DNA of 64,000 bases from positions 1 through 64,000 of the forward strand of contig NZ_AORV01000002.1 in the NCBI RefSeq assembly GCF_000350485.1, in the 5' to 3' direction. This document shows, piece after piece, positions 1 through 9,079 of the stretch (positions within the stretch are counted from its first letter, which is position 1; each line of letters opens with the position of its first letter). Below the pieces are notes generated by a model. It worked only from the letters and a program-made list of their open reading frames with translations. It was not told the DNA's origin and searched no databases. The position numbers were made by a program, and so were the translations under genes. The DNA is from Ruminiclostridium cellobioparum subsp. termitidis CT1112 (lineage in GTDB: Bacteria; Bacillota; Clostridia; Acetivibrionales; DSM-1351).

Positions 1-843
1 GTGGAACGGAAGGCTCTTCCTGTCTTCGCAGCCGGCCTTCTTCAATTGGGCCGCCAGGGAATCCTCATCAACCCTTATGCCCATGGATGACACCTCATAT
101 GCAATATCCAGCACAGGATAATAAAATACAATGTCTCCGTTCAATGCCCAGTCATCATAGTCCGGTGCCCTTCCGTCATGTTTGGTTCCCGATTTAAGAG
201 TATCGCCTATTTTCATTATAAATACAGCCCTCTTCTCTTTGGCAAGCTCCCTCTCCCTTTCTTTGGGTGTCAGGCCAGGATACATATCTTCAAGCTCCTG
301 TGTCGTAACAAAGAAGATATCCTGGGGCAGAAAGCGCTTAAGTGAAGGATATATCCCTGTTATATAGTCCTCGGTCCTTTTGAATACCGAATAAATTTGT
401 CTGACTATACTCTTCAAGGTTTCCTCGGTGCGCTGGCTCTTATCTATTATTTTTTCCCAGTCCCACTGGTCTACATAGACAGAATGCAGGTTATCCAGAT
501 CTTCATCCCTTCTTATGGCATTCATATCGGTGTATAAACCCTCACCCGACGAGAAGCCGTAACGCTTAAGCGCCATTCTCTTCCACTTTGCCAGGGAGTG
601 GACGACTTCAACCCGATCTCCGTCTATACCCTTTACATCAAAAGCAACAGGCCTTTCAACTCCGTTCAGATTATCGTTCAACCCGGTTTCGGGTTTCACG
701 AATAATGGTGCCGAAACTCTTGTGAGCTTCAATTCCCTGGCAAGTTCATCTTCAAAAAAATCCTTGATCTGCTTGATGGCGATTTCTGTCATGCGGATAT
801 CAAGGCCGGATTTATAGCCGTTTGGTTTTGTAATATTACTCAT
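1..843 (-). CDS. asnA: Aspartate-ammonia ligase (asparagine synthetase A), C-terminus beyond the window
   Basis: AsnA makes asparagine from aspartate, ammonia and ATP in the cytoplasm. The first 281 codons are present and read open to base 1, so the stop lies outside the window; the family is about 330-340 residues long. The conserved segment [11 protein letters not shown] followed by VYVDQWDWE is class-II tRNA-synthetase-like and typical of AsnA. The ATG at 843 is preceded by AGGAGG at a normal distance. A strong hairpin terminator separates the gene from icd upstream, so it probably has its own promoter in the AT-rich 850-990 stretch. The family is clear; only completeness is unknown. Confidence 0.93.
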   Translation of the reverse strand, partial: MSNITKPNGYKSGLDIRMTEIAIKQIKDFFEDELARELKLTRVSAPLFVKPETGLNDNLNGVERPVAFDVKGIDGDRVEVVHSLAKWKRMALKRYGFSSGEGLYTDMNAIRRDEDLDNLHSVYVDQWDWEKIIDKSQRTEETLKSIVRQIYSVFKRTEDYITGIYPSLKRFLPQDIFFVTTQELEDMYPGLTPKERERELAKEKRAVFIMKIGDTLKSGTKHDGRAPDYDDWALNGDIVFYYPVLDIAYEVSSMGIRVDEDSLAAQLKKAGCEDRKSLPFH

Positions 844-991
844 AAAATTCCTCCTGATTTACATTTTGCTGATTCAATAAATTATTTTATAAATTAAAAA
901 TAATTGCAAGAAGCCAAATTATAAAAATCATTTTATCACATATTTAAACATAAATAAAACAACAATAAACAAATCACGACTGCAAAATAAT

Positions 992-1045
992 AAAACAGAC
1001 ACAGGTAAAATAAAAATATCTGATTTTTTTACCTGTGTCTGTTTT
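992..1045 (-). terminator. Rho-independent terminator after icd
   Basis: A perfect 19-bp inverted repeat (992-1010 with 1027-1045) has a 16-nt loop, and its A-rich/T-rich outer ends allow it to act in either direction. It lies 70 nt beyond the icd stop and before asnA on the same strand. Confidence 0.85.
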
Positions 1046-1114
1046 GTTACTGTCAAATTATTTACTTTTCATTTAACGCAATCTATTTGATTCATTTAAT
1101 GCATTCAAGCACTA

Positions 1115-2320
1115 TTACATGGCATCAAAAGTCTTTTTAACTTCCTTCAGGAAATCTTCTGTGTTAACAGTTTTGATTTCTCTTAAATTCGAAAGGGCTG
1201 CAAGGTCTTTTGTCATTATTCCGTTTTCGATTGTCAGTATGGAGGCTCTGTCCATTTTGTCAGCAAACTCGACAAGTTCGGCTATGCCGTCAAGTTCCCC
1301 TCTTTTGCGGAGAGCGCCGGTCCAGGCAAACAATGTCGCCATTGAGTTGGTGGAGGTTTCCTCTCCCCTTAGATGCTGGTAGTAATGACGCTGCACCGTT
1401 CCGTGCGCCGCCTCATATTCATAATAGCCCTCGGGGGAAACCAGTATTGAAGTCATCATGGCAAGGCTTCCGAAGGCGGTTGCCACCATATCCGACATAA
1501 CGTCTCCGTCATAATTTTTACATGCCCATATAAATCCGCCTTCCGATCTGACCACGCGGGCAACCGCATCATCAATCAATGTATAGAAGTATTCTATTCC
1601 GGCAGCTTTAAACTTTTCGTCATATTCCTTTTCGTATATCTCCTGGAAGATATCTTTAAAGGTATGGTCATATTTCTTTGAAATGGTATCCTTGGTGGCA
1701 AACCAGATATCCTGTTTCTGATCCAGCGCATAATTGAAGCAGGATCTGGCAAAACTTTCGATTGATTTGTCAATGTTGTGCATTCCCAGGATGACTCCGG
1801 CTCCGTCAAAATCATGTATGGTCTGACGGGTCACTTCACCGTTTTCATTTGTAAATACCAGTTCGGCCTTTCCAGCACCGGGCACGCGGTATTCCACATC
1901 TCTGTATACGTCGCCGTATGCATGCCTTGCAATGGTTATGGGCTTAACCCAGGTCTTGACAAACGGCTTTATGCTGCTCAGGAGAATTGGAGCGCGGAAT
2001 ACGGTCCCGTCCAGGACAGCCCTTATTGTTCCATTGGGACTTTTCCACATTTCGGTGAGGTCATATTCTCTGACTCTTTCGGCATTTGGAGTAATAGTGG
2101 CGCATTTAACCGCAACTCCGTATTTCTTGGTTGCAATTGCGGAATCTATGGTTACCCTGTCACCTGTCTTTTCTCTGTATTCCAGCCCCAAATCATAGTA
2201 TTCGGTCTTAAGATCGATATAAGGCAGCAATAATATATCCTTTATCATTTTCCAGATCACTCTGGTCATTTCATCTCCATCCATTTCAACCAGTGGAGTT
2301 TTCATAATAATTTTTGCCAT
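1115..2320 (-). CDS. icd: NADP-type isocitrate dehydrogenase (eukaryote-like subfamily)
   Basis: Decarboxylates isocitrate to 2-oxoglutarate, supplying glutamate synthesis in anaerobes with an incomplete citric acid cycle. The 401-residue product matches the homodimeric eukaryotic/clostridial IDH subfamily in length. Near the N-terminus it has [13 protein letters not shown], then [13 protein letters not shown] and [10 protein letters not shown] (the substrate-binding Ser/Asn region), and later the C-terminal half of the fold with [12 protein letters not shown]. The ATG at 2320 follows GAAGGAGC. It is monocistronic, with a terminator downstream. NADP specificity is inferred from the subfamily and was not read from particular residues. 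Confidence 0.95.
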   Translation of the reverse strand: MAKIIMKTPLVEMDGDEMTRVIWKMIKDILLLPYIDLKTEYYDLGLEYREKTGDRVTIDSAIATKKYGVAVKCATITPNAERVREYDLTEMWKSPNGTIRAVLDGTVFRAPILLSSIKPFVKTWVKPITIARHAYGDVYRDVEYRVPGAGKAELVFTNENGEVTRQTIHDFDGAGVILGMHNIDKSIESFARSCFNYALDQKQDIWFATKDTISKKYDHTFKDIFQEIYEKEYDEKFKAAGIEYFYTLIDDAVARVVRSEGGFIWACKNYDGDVMSDMVATAFGSLAMMTSILVSPEGYYEYEAAHGTVQRHYYQHLRGEETSTNSMATLFAWTGALRKRGELDGIAELVEFADKMDRASILTIENGIMTKDLAALSNLREIKTVNTEDFLKEVKKTFDAM

Positions 2321-2508
2321 AAAACATGCTCCTTCTCAATTAATTAATTAATTTTATTTTAAAACTATTTCTTAAACATTATTGTTATATTTTTCACACA
2401 TGGGAATTTTATTGTTTGGTTATTCATTAATATAGCACATTAAAGGGCTGAATGTAAATGCACAAGCAAGAAATTGTCGTCAGAACCGACACCTATCCGA
2501 AAAACCGA

Positions 2509-2537
2509 TTGACATTGCCATTAAAATCCAGTATAAT
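2509..2537 (+). promoter_or_regulatory. Consensus sigma-A promoter of the Phd-Uma2 fusion gene
   Basis: TTGACA at 2509-2514 and TATAAT at 2532-2537 are separated by exactly 17 nt, a perfect match to the housekeeping consensus. The palindrome ATTAGCTAAT starts 4 nt after the -10 box. Confidence 0.85.
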
Positions 2538-2540
2538 ATA

Positions 2541-2593
2541 ATTAGCTAATTTAGCTATTTATAAATTGCCTTTTATTGATTATTTTAGCTAAT
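2541..2593 (+). promoter_or_regulatory. Repeated TTAGCTAAT boxes, probable autoregulatory operator
   Basis: The perfect palindrome ATTAGCTAAT (2541-2550) sits at the expected transcription start. A partial copy TTTAGCT follows at 2550-2556, and TTAGCTAAT recurs at 2585-2593 just before the RBS. Phd-type antitoxins repress their own promoter by binding short palindromes, so these are plausible sites for the N-terminal domain of the downstream protein. Binding is inferred. Confidence 0.5.
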
Positions 2594-2617
2594 GTTTTTT
2601 ATGGGAGGATTGACTTT

Positions 2618-3355
2618 ATGATTGTCAACGCTACGGATCTTAAAAACAATCTGGGAAAATACCTGAGAGCAGTGGAAAGAGAGGATGTCATCATCACCAG
2701 CAACGGCAGAAAGATTGCCAAACTGACTGTCTATACCGAAGAATATGCCGCTGACCCCGCCCTCACAAATGAGACTGTAAAGGAGAAAGCAGAAGCTTAT
2801 TCCCTGTTTCCCCGGGAAGCCACCTTCGAAGAGTTTCTGCAGCTGTCGGAGCACGGCGAGGACCGGTATGAGTACATTGACGGTGTCATATATTTTCTGG
2901 CTACACCCAAAACAACTCATCAACAGGTTCTGGGAGAGTTATTCGGAAATTTTTACAATTGGTTCAGCGGCAAAAAATGCAGACCCCTGCTGGCCCCCTA
3001 CGATATAACCCTTAAGAGAAATGCTGAAAATATAAATATAGTTCAGCCTGATCTCATGGTTATATGTGATCTGGAGGACAAGCTGAATGAAAAGGACAGT
3101 TACATGGGTGTTCCCTCTCTTCTTGTGGAGATTTTATCCGAAAGCAGCAGGGGAAAGGATGCCGTAAAAAAACTGGATTTGTACATGTCCACAGGCGTAA
3201 AGGAATACTGGATTGTAAACCCTTTCAACAGGGAAGTAACGCTTTTCCTCTTTGAAAATAACGACGTTCTTAAAAACACAACCTATAAAAATAACGAAAC
3301 TGTTTCATCATATATATTTGAAGGTTTAAAAGTAGATCTGAAGAGTATTTTTTAG
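2618..3355 (+). CDS. Phd/YefM antitoxin-like domain fused to Uma2 (DUF820) nuclease-fold domain
   Basis: The 245-residue product has two parts. Residues 1-45 (MIVNATDLKNNLGKYL ... NGRKIAKL) match the Phd/YefM DNA-binding antitoxin fold. From about residue 65 on there is a Uma2-family domain of the PD-(D/E)XK superfamily, with QPDLMVI, PSLLVEILSESS and a following KLDLY that fit the D/E/K active-site pattern. The ATG at 2618 is preferred because GGAGG (2604-2608) lies 9 nt upstream; a longer reading from 2576 lacks a good RBS and would begin inside the operator region. The gene stands alone behind a near-perfect promoter. Uma2 proteins are widespread but poorly characterised; DNA cleavage is inferred from the fold. 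Confidence 0.8.
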   Translation: MIVNATDLKNNLGKYLRAVEREDVIITSNGRKIAKLTVYTEEYAADPALTNETVKEKAEAYSLFPREATFEEFLQLSEHGEDRYEYIDGVIYFLATPKTTHQQVLGELFGNFYNWFSGKKCRPLLAPYDITLKRNAENINIVQPDLMVICDLEDKLNEKDSYMGVPSLLVEILSESSRGKDAVKKLDLYMSTGVKEYWIVNPFNREVTLFLFENNDVLKNTTYKNNETVSSYIFEGLKVDLKSIF

Positions 3356-3390
3356 AATAAAAATCCATGTTTTTCAGCCACTTAATGGTT

Positions 3391-3438
3391 CCAAACCCGG
3401 GTCACTATCTTTTTGAAAAGTTAGTAACCCGGGTTTGG
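3391..3438. terminator. GC-rich hairpin between convergent genes
   Basis: A 12-bp perfect inverted repeat (3391-3402 with 3427-3438), extended inward by ACTA/TAGT, lies between the convergent Uma2 and hydroxyacid dehydrogenase genes. Neither side has a clean U-tract, so its action as an intrinsic terminator is likely but not certain. Confidence 0.6.
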
Positions 3439-3487
3439 TAAAAAATAGATTAAAAAATTATACTTTTGCAAGGCAGTCTATTTAGAG

Positions 3488-4447
3488 TTACTTATTAAGC
3501 CAGTTAATGGGGTCTCTCCCGTTCATAACATCCAATATAGCCTGGGCTGTTGCCATTCCAACCGCTTCATATGTTTCATAGGTCTCAGCCGCACTGTGGG
3601 GAAGACATACTACATTATCAAGTTCAAATAGAGGGTTGGCCGCTGCTGCAGGCTCAACTTCATAAACATCTATACCGGCTCCGGCAATTTTGTGTGTCTT
3701 CAGTGCATCATACAAAGCATTTTCATCAATCACCGGTCCCCTTGCTACATTTATAATAACCGCCGAAGCCTTCATCATCTCAAATTCCTTTTTACTAAAG
3801 AGTTTGGTGGTTTCGGGTGTGCAGGGAACATGTAAAGTAATAATATCGCTCTGCTTTATAATTGTATCCAGATCAGTCATGGTAACACCCAATTTTTTAG
3901 CTGCTGCATGATTCGGGTATACATCATATGCAAAAATTTCAGTTTCAAATGCACCAAGGATCTTGGCAGTATACTGAGCAATGGCTCCAAAACCTACCAG
4001 ACCTATTTTTTTCCCTCTTATAGTGTAGCCAACATACCTTTCCCATTTGCCTGCACGGGTTGATTTATCCAGGTTGACAAGGTTTCTCAGCACAGCCAGG
4101 ATCAATCCTACCGTACACTCGGCAACTGAATCGCTGTTAATGGCCCTTGCATTCATTACCTTTATGCCATATTTTTTTGCTGCTTCCAGGTCAATGTTGT
4201 CAACTCCGATACCAAAGCGTCCAATTACTTTCAAGTTTGGGGCCAGCTTAAAAACATCTTCATTCCAGGTATCTACTCCGGCAACAACCCCGTAAACATC
4301 TCCGACTTTATCTTTAAGCTCCTCAAAAGTCATTGGCCTTCCAAAGGTATTTTCAATAACTTCAAAACCTTCTTTTTCAAGAAGCGCTTTTGCCCCTGCA
4401 CAAAGCCTGGAATAATTTGTAGCAGTCACAAGTACTTTTTTCTTCAT
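3488..4447 (-). CDS. D-2-hydroxyacid dehydrogenase (phosphoglycerate dehydrogenase-like), last gene of the sugar cluster
   Basis: An NAD(P)-dependent dehydrogenase of the D-isomer 2-hydroxyacid family, 319 residues, without the regulatory ACT domain of biosynthetic SerA. The Rossmann motif is GLVGFGAIAQ. The catalytic Arg lies in NVARGPVIDE, the Glu in DVYEVEPAA and the His in CLPHSAAET. The ATG at 4447 is chosen because GGGGG sits 8 nt upstream; an earlier in-frame ATG at 4462 overlaps the stop of the dehydratase. It is a paralogue of the gene at 12402-13358 in the same operon. In this context it probably reduces or oxidises a hydroxy/keto acid of the sugar-acid pathway; the substrate is not evident. 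Confidence 0.87.
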   Translation of the reverse strand: MKKKVLVTATNYSRLCAGAKALLEKEGFEVIENTFGRPMTFEELKDKVGDVYGVVAGVDTWNEDVFKLAPNLKVIGRFGIGVDNIDLEAAKKYGIKVMNARAINSDSVAECTVGLILAVLRNLVNLDKSTRAGKWERYVGYTIRGKKIGLVGFGAIAQYTAKILGAFETEIFAYDVYPNHAAAKKLGVTMTDLDTIIKQSDIITLHVPCTPETTKLFSKKEFEMMKASAVIINVARGPVIDENALYDALKTHKIAGAGIDVYEVEPAAAANPLFELDNVVCLPHSAAETYETYEAVGMATAQAILDVMNGRDPINWLNK

Positions 4448-4461
4448 GGTATCAACCCCCA

Positions 4462-6144
4462 TTATTCTCTGTTTTTTATAATAGCGCCTTTGTCCGCAGA
4501 TTCTGCAAGTCTTGCATAAACATTCAGATATCCTGCCGGAATTTTTTTATCAGGCTTTTTTACGGTAGATAACCTGTATTCAATCTCCTCTTGCGATACA
4601 TCCAGCATTATATTTCCATTCGGTATATCTATACAAATGTCGTCTCCGTCACGCACAGCTGCGATGGGACCACCTTCCATGGCCTCAGGAGATATATGTC
4701 CTACGAAACATCCATTGTTTGTACCCGAAAAGCGTCCATCCGTGATTACCGCTGTTGACATGGCAAGATTTTGGCCATACAGCATTTTCATCACTCTTAC
4801 CATCTCCCGCATACCGGGACCGCCCTTTGGTCCTTCATACCGTATAACCACAACCATGCCCGGCATGATCTTTTTGGCTGATATAGCCTCCGTTGCCTCT
4901 TCTTCAGAGTTAAAACATATGGCCTTTCCTTTAAAGACCTGCATGCTCTTATGAATAGCGGTCGGCTTGGTTACCGCACCTGCAGGAGCCAGATTTCCTT
5001 TTAAAACCGCAAGACTTCCCCATGGATGCCACGGGTTGGACCTGGAATGTATGATATCGTTTTCTATCTCAGGAATATTGTCCAGGATCTCTCCCCAGGT
5101 ACTTCCTGTACATGTCATTGCCTCCGGATCAATCAGCGGTGATAAATGCTTCATCACGGCGGGAACACCCCCGGAGTTGTAAAAATCAGGTACGTTTTCA
5201 GGTCCTGCCGGGTATATCCGGGCAAGATGCGGTGTGTTTCTTGATATTTTATCGATTGTTTCCATTGATATATCACATTCCGCCTCATAGGCTATTGCAG
5301 GAATATGAAGTGCAAGATTGGTAGACCCTCCAATGGCCATTCCAAGCTTTATTGCATTTGTTAACCCCTTCATATTGATTATTTTCCTTGCCGTAATATT
5401 TTCCCGAACCATCCTGACAATTGTCCGTCCGGATTCCTGGGCTGCTCTGAGCCTCTCTGAAAATACGGCCGGGATGGAAGAGGTTCCCGGAAGGCACATA
5501 CCAACAGCTTCTGTAAACGCCCCCATGGTATTTGCCGTCCCCAAAAATGAACACGAACCGCAGGTTTGCATGGAATTATCCTCAAGTTTGTCAAACATCT
5601 CCTGCGTAATCAAATTTTTTTGCAGCATCCCAAGTGCCTCCGATATGCTGGAATTATCTGCCGACCTGCCGTCAAACTCCATACCGCCCAGCGATGGTCC
5701 TCCCAAAACAATAATTGCGGGTATATCCAGCCGTGCCGCCGCCATCAGCAGGCCCGGGACAATTTTATCACAGGAGCCCAGCAATACAACCGCATCCAGC
5801 CGGTTTACCCGAACCATTATTTCAATTTCATTTGCAATGATGTCTCTGGCAGGCAGACAATAATGCATTCCGTCATTCCCGACTCCCATTCCGTCGCATG
5901 GGCCTATAATTCCAAACTCAACGGGTGTTCCGCCCGACTGAAGGATGCCCTGTTTGACATATTCAGAAACAGTATTCAGATTATAGTGCCCGGGAGTTGC
6001 ACGGTTCCATGAATTTGCAATTCCAATCAGAGGATTTTCAAGATCATAATCACTATATCCCATAGCTTTATAAAGAGCCCTGACATGTGACCATAATGGA
6101 CGCTTCAGAACTTCACTGCTTCGCAATTTAATATTATTTTCCAT
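4462..6144 (-). CDS. IlvD/Edd-family dehydratase, probably a sugar-acid (aldonate) dehydratase
   Basis: A 560-residue iron-sulfur dehydratase. It contains the cluster/metal motifs GSCDKIVPG and TCGSCSFLGTANTM, then GMAIGGSTNLALH and the C-terminal DGRFSGTNNG. The family includes dihydroxyacid dehydratase (IlvD), phosphogluconate dehydratase (Edd) and several pentonate/hexonate dehydratases. No ilv genes lie nearby. Instead it sits with a DapA-family aldolase, hydroxyacid dehydrogenases and a sugar importer, which argues for a catabolic role giving a 2-keto-3-deoxy acid. An IlvD role cannot be excluded from sequence alone. Its stop overlaps the alternative start of the next gene, showing tight operon packing. 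Confidence 0.85.
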   Translation of the reverse strand: MENNIKLRSSEVLKRPLWSHVRALYKAMGYSDYDLENPLIGIANSWNRATPGHYNLNTVSEYVKQGILQSGGTPVEFGIIGPCDGMGVGNDGMHYCLPARDIIANEIEIMVRVNRLDAVVLLGSCDKIVPGLLMAAARLDIPAIIVLGGPSLGGMEFDGRSADNSSISEALGMLQKNLITQEMFDKLEDNSMQTCGSCSFLGTANTMGAFTEAVGMCLPGTSSIPAVFSERLRAAQESGRTIVRMVRENITARKIINMKGLTNAIKLGMAIGGSTNLALHIPAIAYEAECDISMETIDKISRNTPHLARIYPAGPENVPDFYNSGGVPAVMKHLSPLIDPEAMTCTGSTWGEILDNIPEIENDIIHSRSNPWHPWGSLAVLKGNLAPAGAVTKPTAIHKSMQVFKGKAICFNSEEEATEAISAKKIMPGMVVVIRYEGPKGGPGMREMVRVMKMLYGQNLAMSTAVITDGRFSGTNNGCFVGHISPEAMEGGPIAAVRDGDDICIDIPNGNIMLDVSQEEIEYRLSTVKKPDKKIPAGYLNVYARLAESADKGAIIKNRE

Positions 6145-6179
6145 AGCTACCTCTTTTCAATTTATCTAAACAAAATACA

Positions 6180-7214
6180 CTATTCATCAGGCTTAATGAT
6201 AACCTTTATTTCATTGCCTCCATTAACAGCCTCAAAGGCATTTTGAGTTTTTTCCAAAGGAAATCTTTTACTAATGATTTTATCCAACTTAACTCTTCCA
6301 TTTGATAAGTATTCAAGCGCCAGGGAACTTTCTTCGGCAAAACCCGTTGATCCGATCAATTGAATCTCTTTAAAAATCAGATTTGCCAACGGGAAATTCA
6401 ATTGAGTACCATTATACCCAAGAGCTACAACTCTCCCGCCTTTTTTGCAGCAGCTCACCGCAAAATCATAGGTATCGGTAAATCCGGCAGCATCTATTAC
6501 AACATCGGCTCCTTTACCATGTGTGTATTCATTTATCTCATTTAATGCTTTTTCCTTATTACTTGAATCAACAAAATGACTGGCACCTGCTTCCAATGCC
6601 AGAGCACTTTTTATACCTGAACGGCTGACTGCTATAATCTTATCGGCCCCTGCTATGCCCGCTGTCTGTAAAATTAGAAGTCCTATAGTACCGCAGCCGA
6701 GAACGACAACCTTGTCACCTATCCCAACATGGCCTCTGCGGATAACTCTTATGGCATTCCCAACCGGATCCAGTAACGCTCCTTTCTCGTAACTGACATT
6801 ATCAGGAAGTCTCACCAGCTGCTTTTCAGAAATGCAGATATATTCACACATAGCTCCATGCAGAAACTTTCTTTTAGAAGATCCGATAAGCTGCATATTG
6901 TTACAAAGATTATATTTTCCTGTTCTGCAATAGATACAGGTATTGCAGTATATTTGCGGATTTATTGCCACTCTGTCACCAGGTCTCCATCCGTTAACTC
7001 CTTCTCCGGCCATCTCAACCATTCCCGCAGCCTCGTGCCCCATTATAATTCCGGGACGGCGTCTTTCAATATCTTTTCCCGTGAATGGGCCAATATCGGA
7101 ACCACAGATGCCTGCAGCCATTATCCTGATCAATACTTCCCCCTTTTGCGGAACAGGCTTATCCATTTGGACTATGCTAAACTTGTACGGTTCCATAAAT
7201 ACCGCTGCTCTCAT
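6180..7214 (-). CDS. Zinc-dependent medium-chain alcohol/polyol dehydrogenase
   Basis: A 344-residue MDR enzyme of the sorbitol/threonine/galactitol-phosphate dehydrogenase type. The catalytic zinc region has GICGSDIGPF and GHEAAGMVE. The structural zinc Cys cluster reads CNTCIYCRTGKYNLC. The cofactor-binding motif is VVLGCGTIGLL. The ATG at 7214 follows CCGGAGGG. It lies 60 nt after the permease gene in the sugar operon and 35 nt before the dehydratase. It likely oxidises the imported sugar, polyol or a phosphorylated form, feeding the dehydratase and aldolase. The substrate is unknown. Confidence 0.86.
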   Translation of the reverse strand: MRAAVFMEPYKFSIVQMDKPVPQKGEVLIRIMAAGICGSDIGPFTGKDIERRRPGIIMGHEAAGMVEMAGEGVNGWRPGDRVAINPQIYCNTCIYCRTGKYNLCNNMQLIGSSKRKFLHGAMCEYICISEKQLVRLPDNVSYEKGALLDPVGNAIRVIRRGHVGIGDKVVVLGCGTIGLLILQTAGIAGADKIIAVSRSGIKSALALEAGASHFVDSSNKEKALNEINEYTHGKGADVVIDAAGFTDTYDFAVSCCKKGGRVVALGYNGTQLNFPLANLIFKEIQLIGSTGFAEESSLALEYLSNGRVKLDKIISKRFPLEKTQNAFEAVNGGNEIKVIIKPDE

Positions 7215-7274
7215 ATTTTCCCTCCGGCATCAAAAAATTTCTTTAAAATCTTCCAATGTGACCTGCCAAAGGAC

Positions 7275-8105
7275 CTAGCCTTTAACTGCTCCTGCAGTTA
7301 ATCCTGCGATTACATACCTCTGCAAAGCCAGCGAAATTATCAAAATAGGAAGAGTGATCAATACGGCGGCTGCCATCAAGCTTGACCAGTTTATCTCGGT
7401 ATATGATACAAAGTTAAATACTGCGGTAGGCAGTGTTTTAGTGTCATTTGTTCCAAGAACCAATGCAAATATGAAGTTATTCCACGAGAAAATAAATGCC
7501 AGTATTGAAGACGTCAATATACCAGGCGTGGAAAGCGGAAGCATTATTTTGAAAAAGGTCCCGACTCTTGAACATCCGTCAACCCATGCAGCCTGCTCCA
7601 GCTCCTTTGGCAGCTGTTCATAATACGGAATCATTATCCATATAATCAGAGGCAGGGATACCAATAAGTGTGCAAGTATCAGAGCTGTATATGTTCCTGT
7701 CAGCCCCAGCTTGTTGAATATAATATACCAGGGTACCAGGAATGAAATTGCAGGTATGATTCTGATAACCAGTATAATTCCCGAGAAAATTGTCTGCTTT
7801 TCTCTTGCAATTGAATATGATGTGGGTAAGCCGAATATTAATGACAGCACTGTAGATACAACCCCTACCAGCAAGCTGTTAAAAATGGGCCTTAAAAAAT
7901 CATATTTGGAGAACACATCCAAATACGGCTGGAATGTTGGCTTGAATATAAACATTTTATCAACATTAAGCAAATCCACCATGCTTTTAAAAGATGCCAG
8001 AACCATCCATATAAAAGGAAAAGTGGCACAGATCAGTATTATAACCAAAAGCAAATAAAAAATAATATTGCCGGTTATCTTATTGGATTTAGCTGTTTTA
8101 GCCAT
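7275..8105 (-). CDS. ABC sugar importer, inner-membrane permease 2 (MalG/UgpE type)
   Basis: A 276-residue permease with six predicted membrane helices, starting near KITGNIIFYLLLVIILICA. The binding-protein-dependent transport EAA loop is present as EQAAWVDGCSRVGTFFKIMLP, contacting a cytoplasmic ATPase. The start ATG shares one base with the stop of the partner permease (TGATG), indicating translational coupling. No ATPase gene is in the cluster. Carbohydrate-uptake family 1 importers of Firmicutes often share one MsiK/MsmK-type ATPase encoded elsewhere, which is the likely arrangement here. Confidence 0.9.
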   Translation of the reverse strand: MAKTAKSNKITGNIIFYLLLVIILICATFPFIWMVLASFKSMVDLLNVDKMFIFKPTFQPYLDVFSKYDFLRPIFNSLLVGVVSTVLSLIFGLPTSYSIAREKQTIFSGIILVIRIIPAISFLVPWYIIFNKLGLTGTYTALILAHLLVSLPLIIWIMIPYYEQLPKELEQAAWVDGCSRVGTFFKIMLPLSTPGILTSSILAFIFSWNNFIFALVLGTNDTKTLPTAVFNFVSYTEINWSSLMAAAVLITLPILIISLALQRYVIAGLTAGAVKG

Positions 8106-8986
8106 CAGTAATCCACCTCCACTTTATTTTTAACCTTAATAAAAATGGCAGCAATAGATAATACAATCACAAAGAATATAACCAGTGTCGCAGAGGCTTT
8201 ACCAAATTGAAAATATTCAAATGCATGCCTGAAGGATAAAATGTTCATTGTTTCGGTTGCGAAGCCCGGTCCTCCCTGCGTTGTTGCATATATGATGTCA
8301 AAAGTTTTCAGGACATCTATAAGTCTTAAAAGTATTGCCGTAAAAATAGTTGGCCTTAAAAGCGGAAGAGTTACCTTCCATAAGGTTTGCCATTTTGTTG
8401 CTCCATCTACCATGGCTGATTCAAAGGGTTCCGTCGACAGCGAAGATATACCCGCCAGCACCACCAGCATTACCATAGGAGTCCACTGCCATATATCCAC
8501 CAACATCAGCGACGCCAGGGCTGTATCGGGTGAGCCGAGCCAGACAAGCGGTTTTAGTCCCACAGCTTTGACTATAACATTGGCAATTCCTATCGTAGGT
8601 TCGTATATAAGTGTCCACACAAGACCTACAGCAACAGGAGTGGCTACCATTGGCAGCAGAAAGGCAGTTTTCACAATATTTTTTCCAGCCATTTCCCTGT
8701 TCAGAAACAAAGCTATTGAAACTCCCAGCAACACTTCAAAAAACAGAGCTACAGCCGAGAAATAGAAGGTTCTTCCAACTGCAGGCAGAAATCTGTCATC
8801 AGTAAATAAACTCGTGTAATTTTCCAGACCAATAAACTTCATAGGTACACTATTAGACATGCCCCATTCAAAAAAGCTCAGGACCAGAGTATATCCCAGC
8901 GGAAAAAGTATCATAGCTAAAACAAATATTATTGTCGGAAGCGTAAAAATGTATTTAAGATTTTTATCAACCCATTTCAAAATCAT
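8105..8986 (-). CDS. ABC sugar importer, inner-membrane permease 1 (MalF/UgpA type)
   Basis: A 293-residue integral membrane protein. The first helix is at about residues 12-35, and the EAA loop is in the C-terminal half (ESAMVDGATKWQTLWKVTLP). Together with the downstream permease and the upstream lipoprotein it makes a carbohydrate-uptake type 1 importer lacking its own ATPase. The ATG at 8986 is preceded by AGGAGGGTG. It lies 93 nt after the binding-protein gene, allowing for higher expression of the binding protein. The substrate cannot be read from the sequence. Confidence 0.9.
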   Translation of the reverse strand: MILKWVDKNLKYIFTLPTIIFVLAMILFPLGYTLVLSFFEWGMSNSVPMKFIGLENYTSLFTDDRFLPAVGRTFYFSAVALFFEVLLGVSIALFLNREMAGKNIVKTAFLLPMVATPVAVGLVWTLIYEPTIGIANVIVKAVGLKPLVWLGSPDTALASLMLVDIWQWTPMVMLVVLAGISSLSTEPFESAMVDGATKWQTLWKVTLPLLRPTIFTAILLRLIDVLKTFDIIYATTQGGPGFATETMNILSFRHAFEYFQFGKASATLVIFFVIVLSIAAIFIKVKNKVEVDY

Positions 8987-9079
8987 TATATCACCCTCCT
9001 GTCATTGAAATTTTGGGGTAGTAGCTGATAATATTCTTGCAGTTACTACCCCATTGTTTATATAATTAATTTTATGAAT

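Noticed and set aside
4462-6144. Naming the dehydratase ilvD
   Set aside because: The family fits, but the neighbours are sugar-acid catabolic genes and no ilv/leu genes are present, so the biosynthetic name is not supported.
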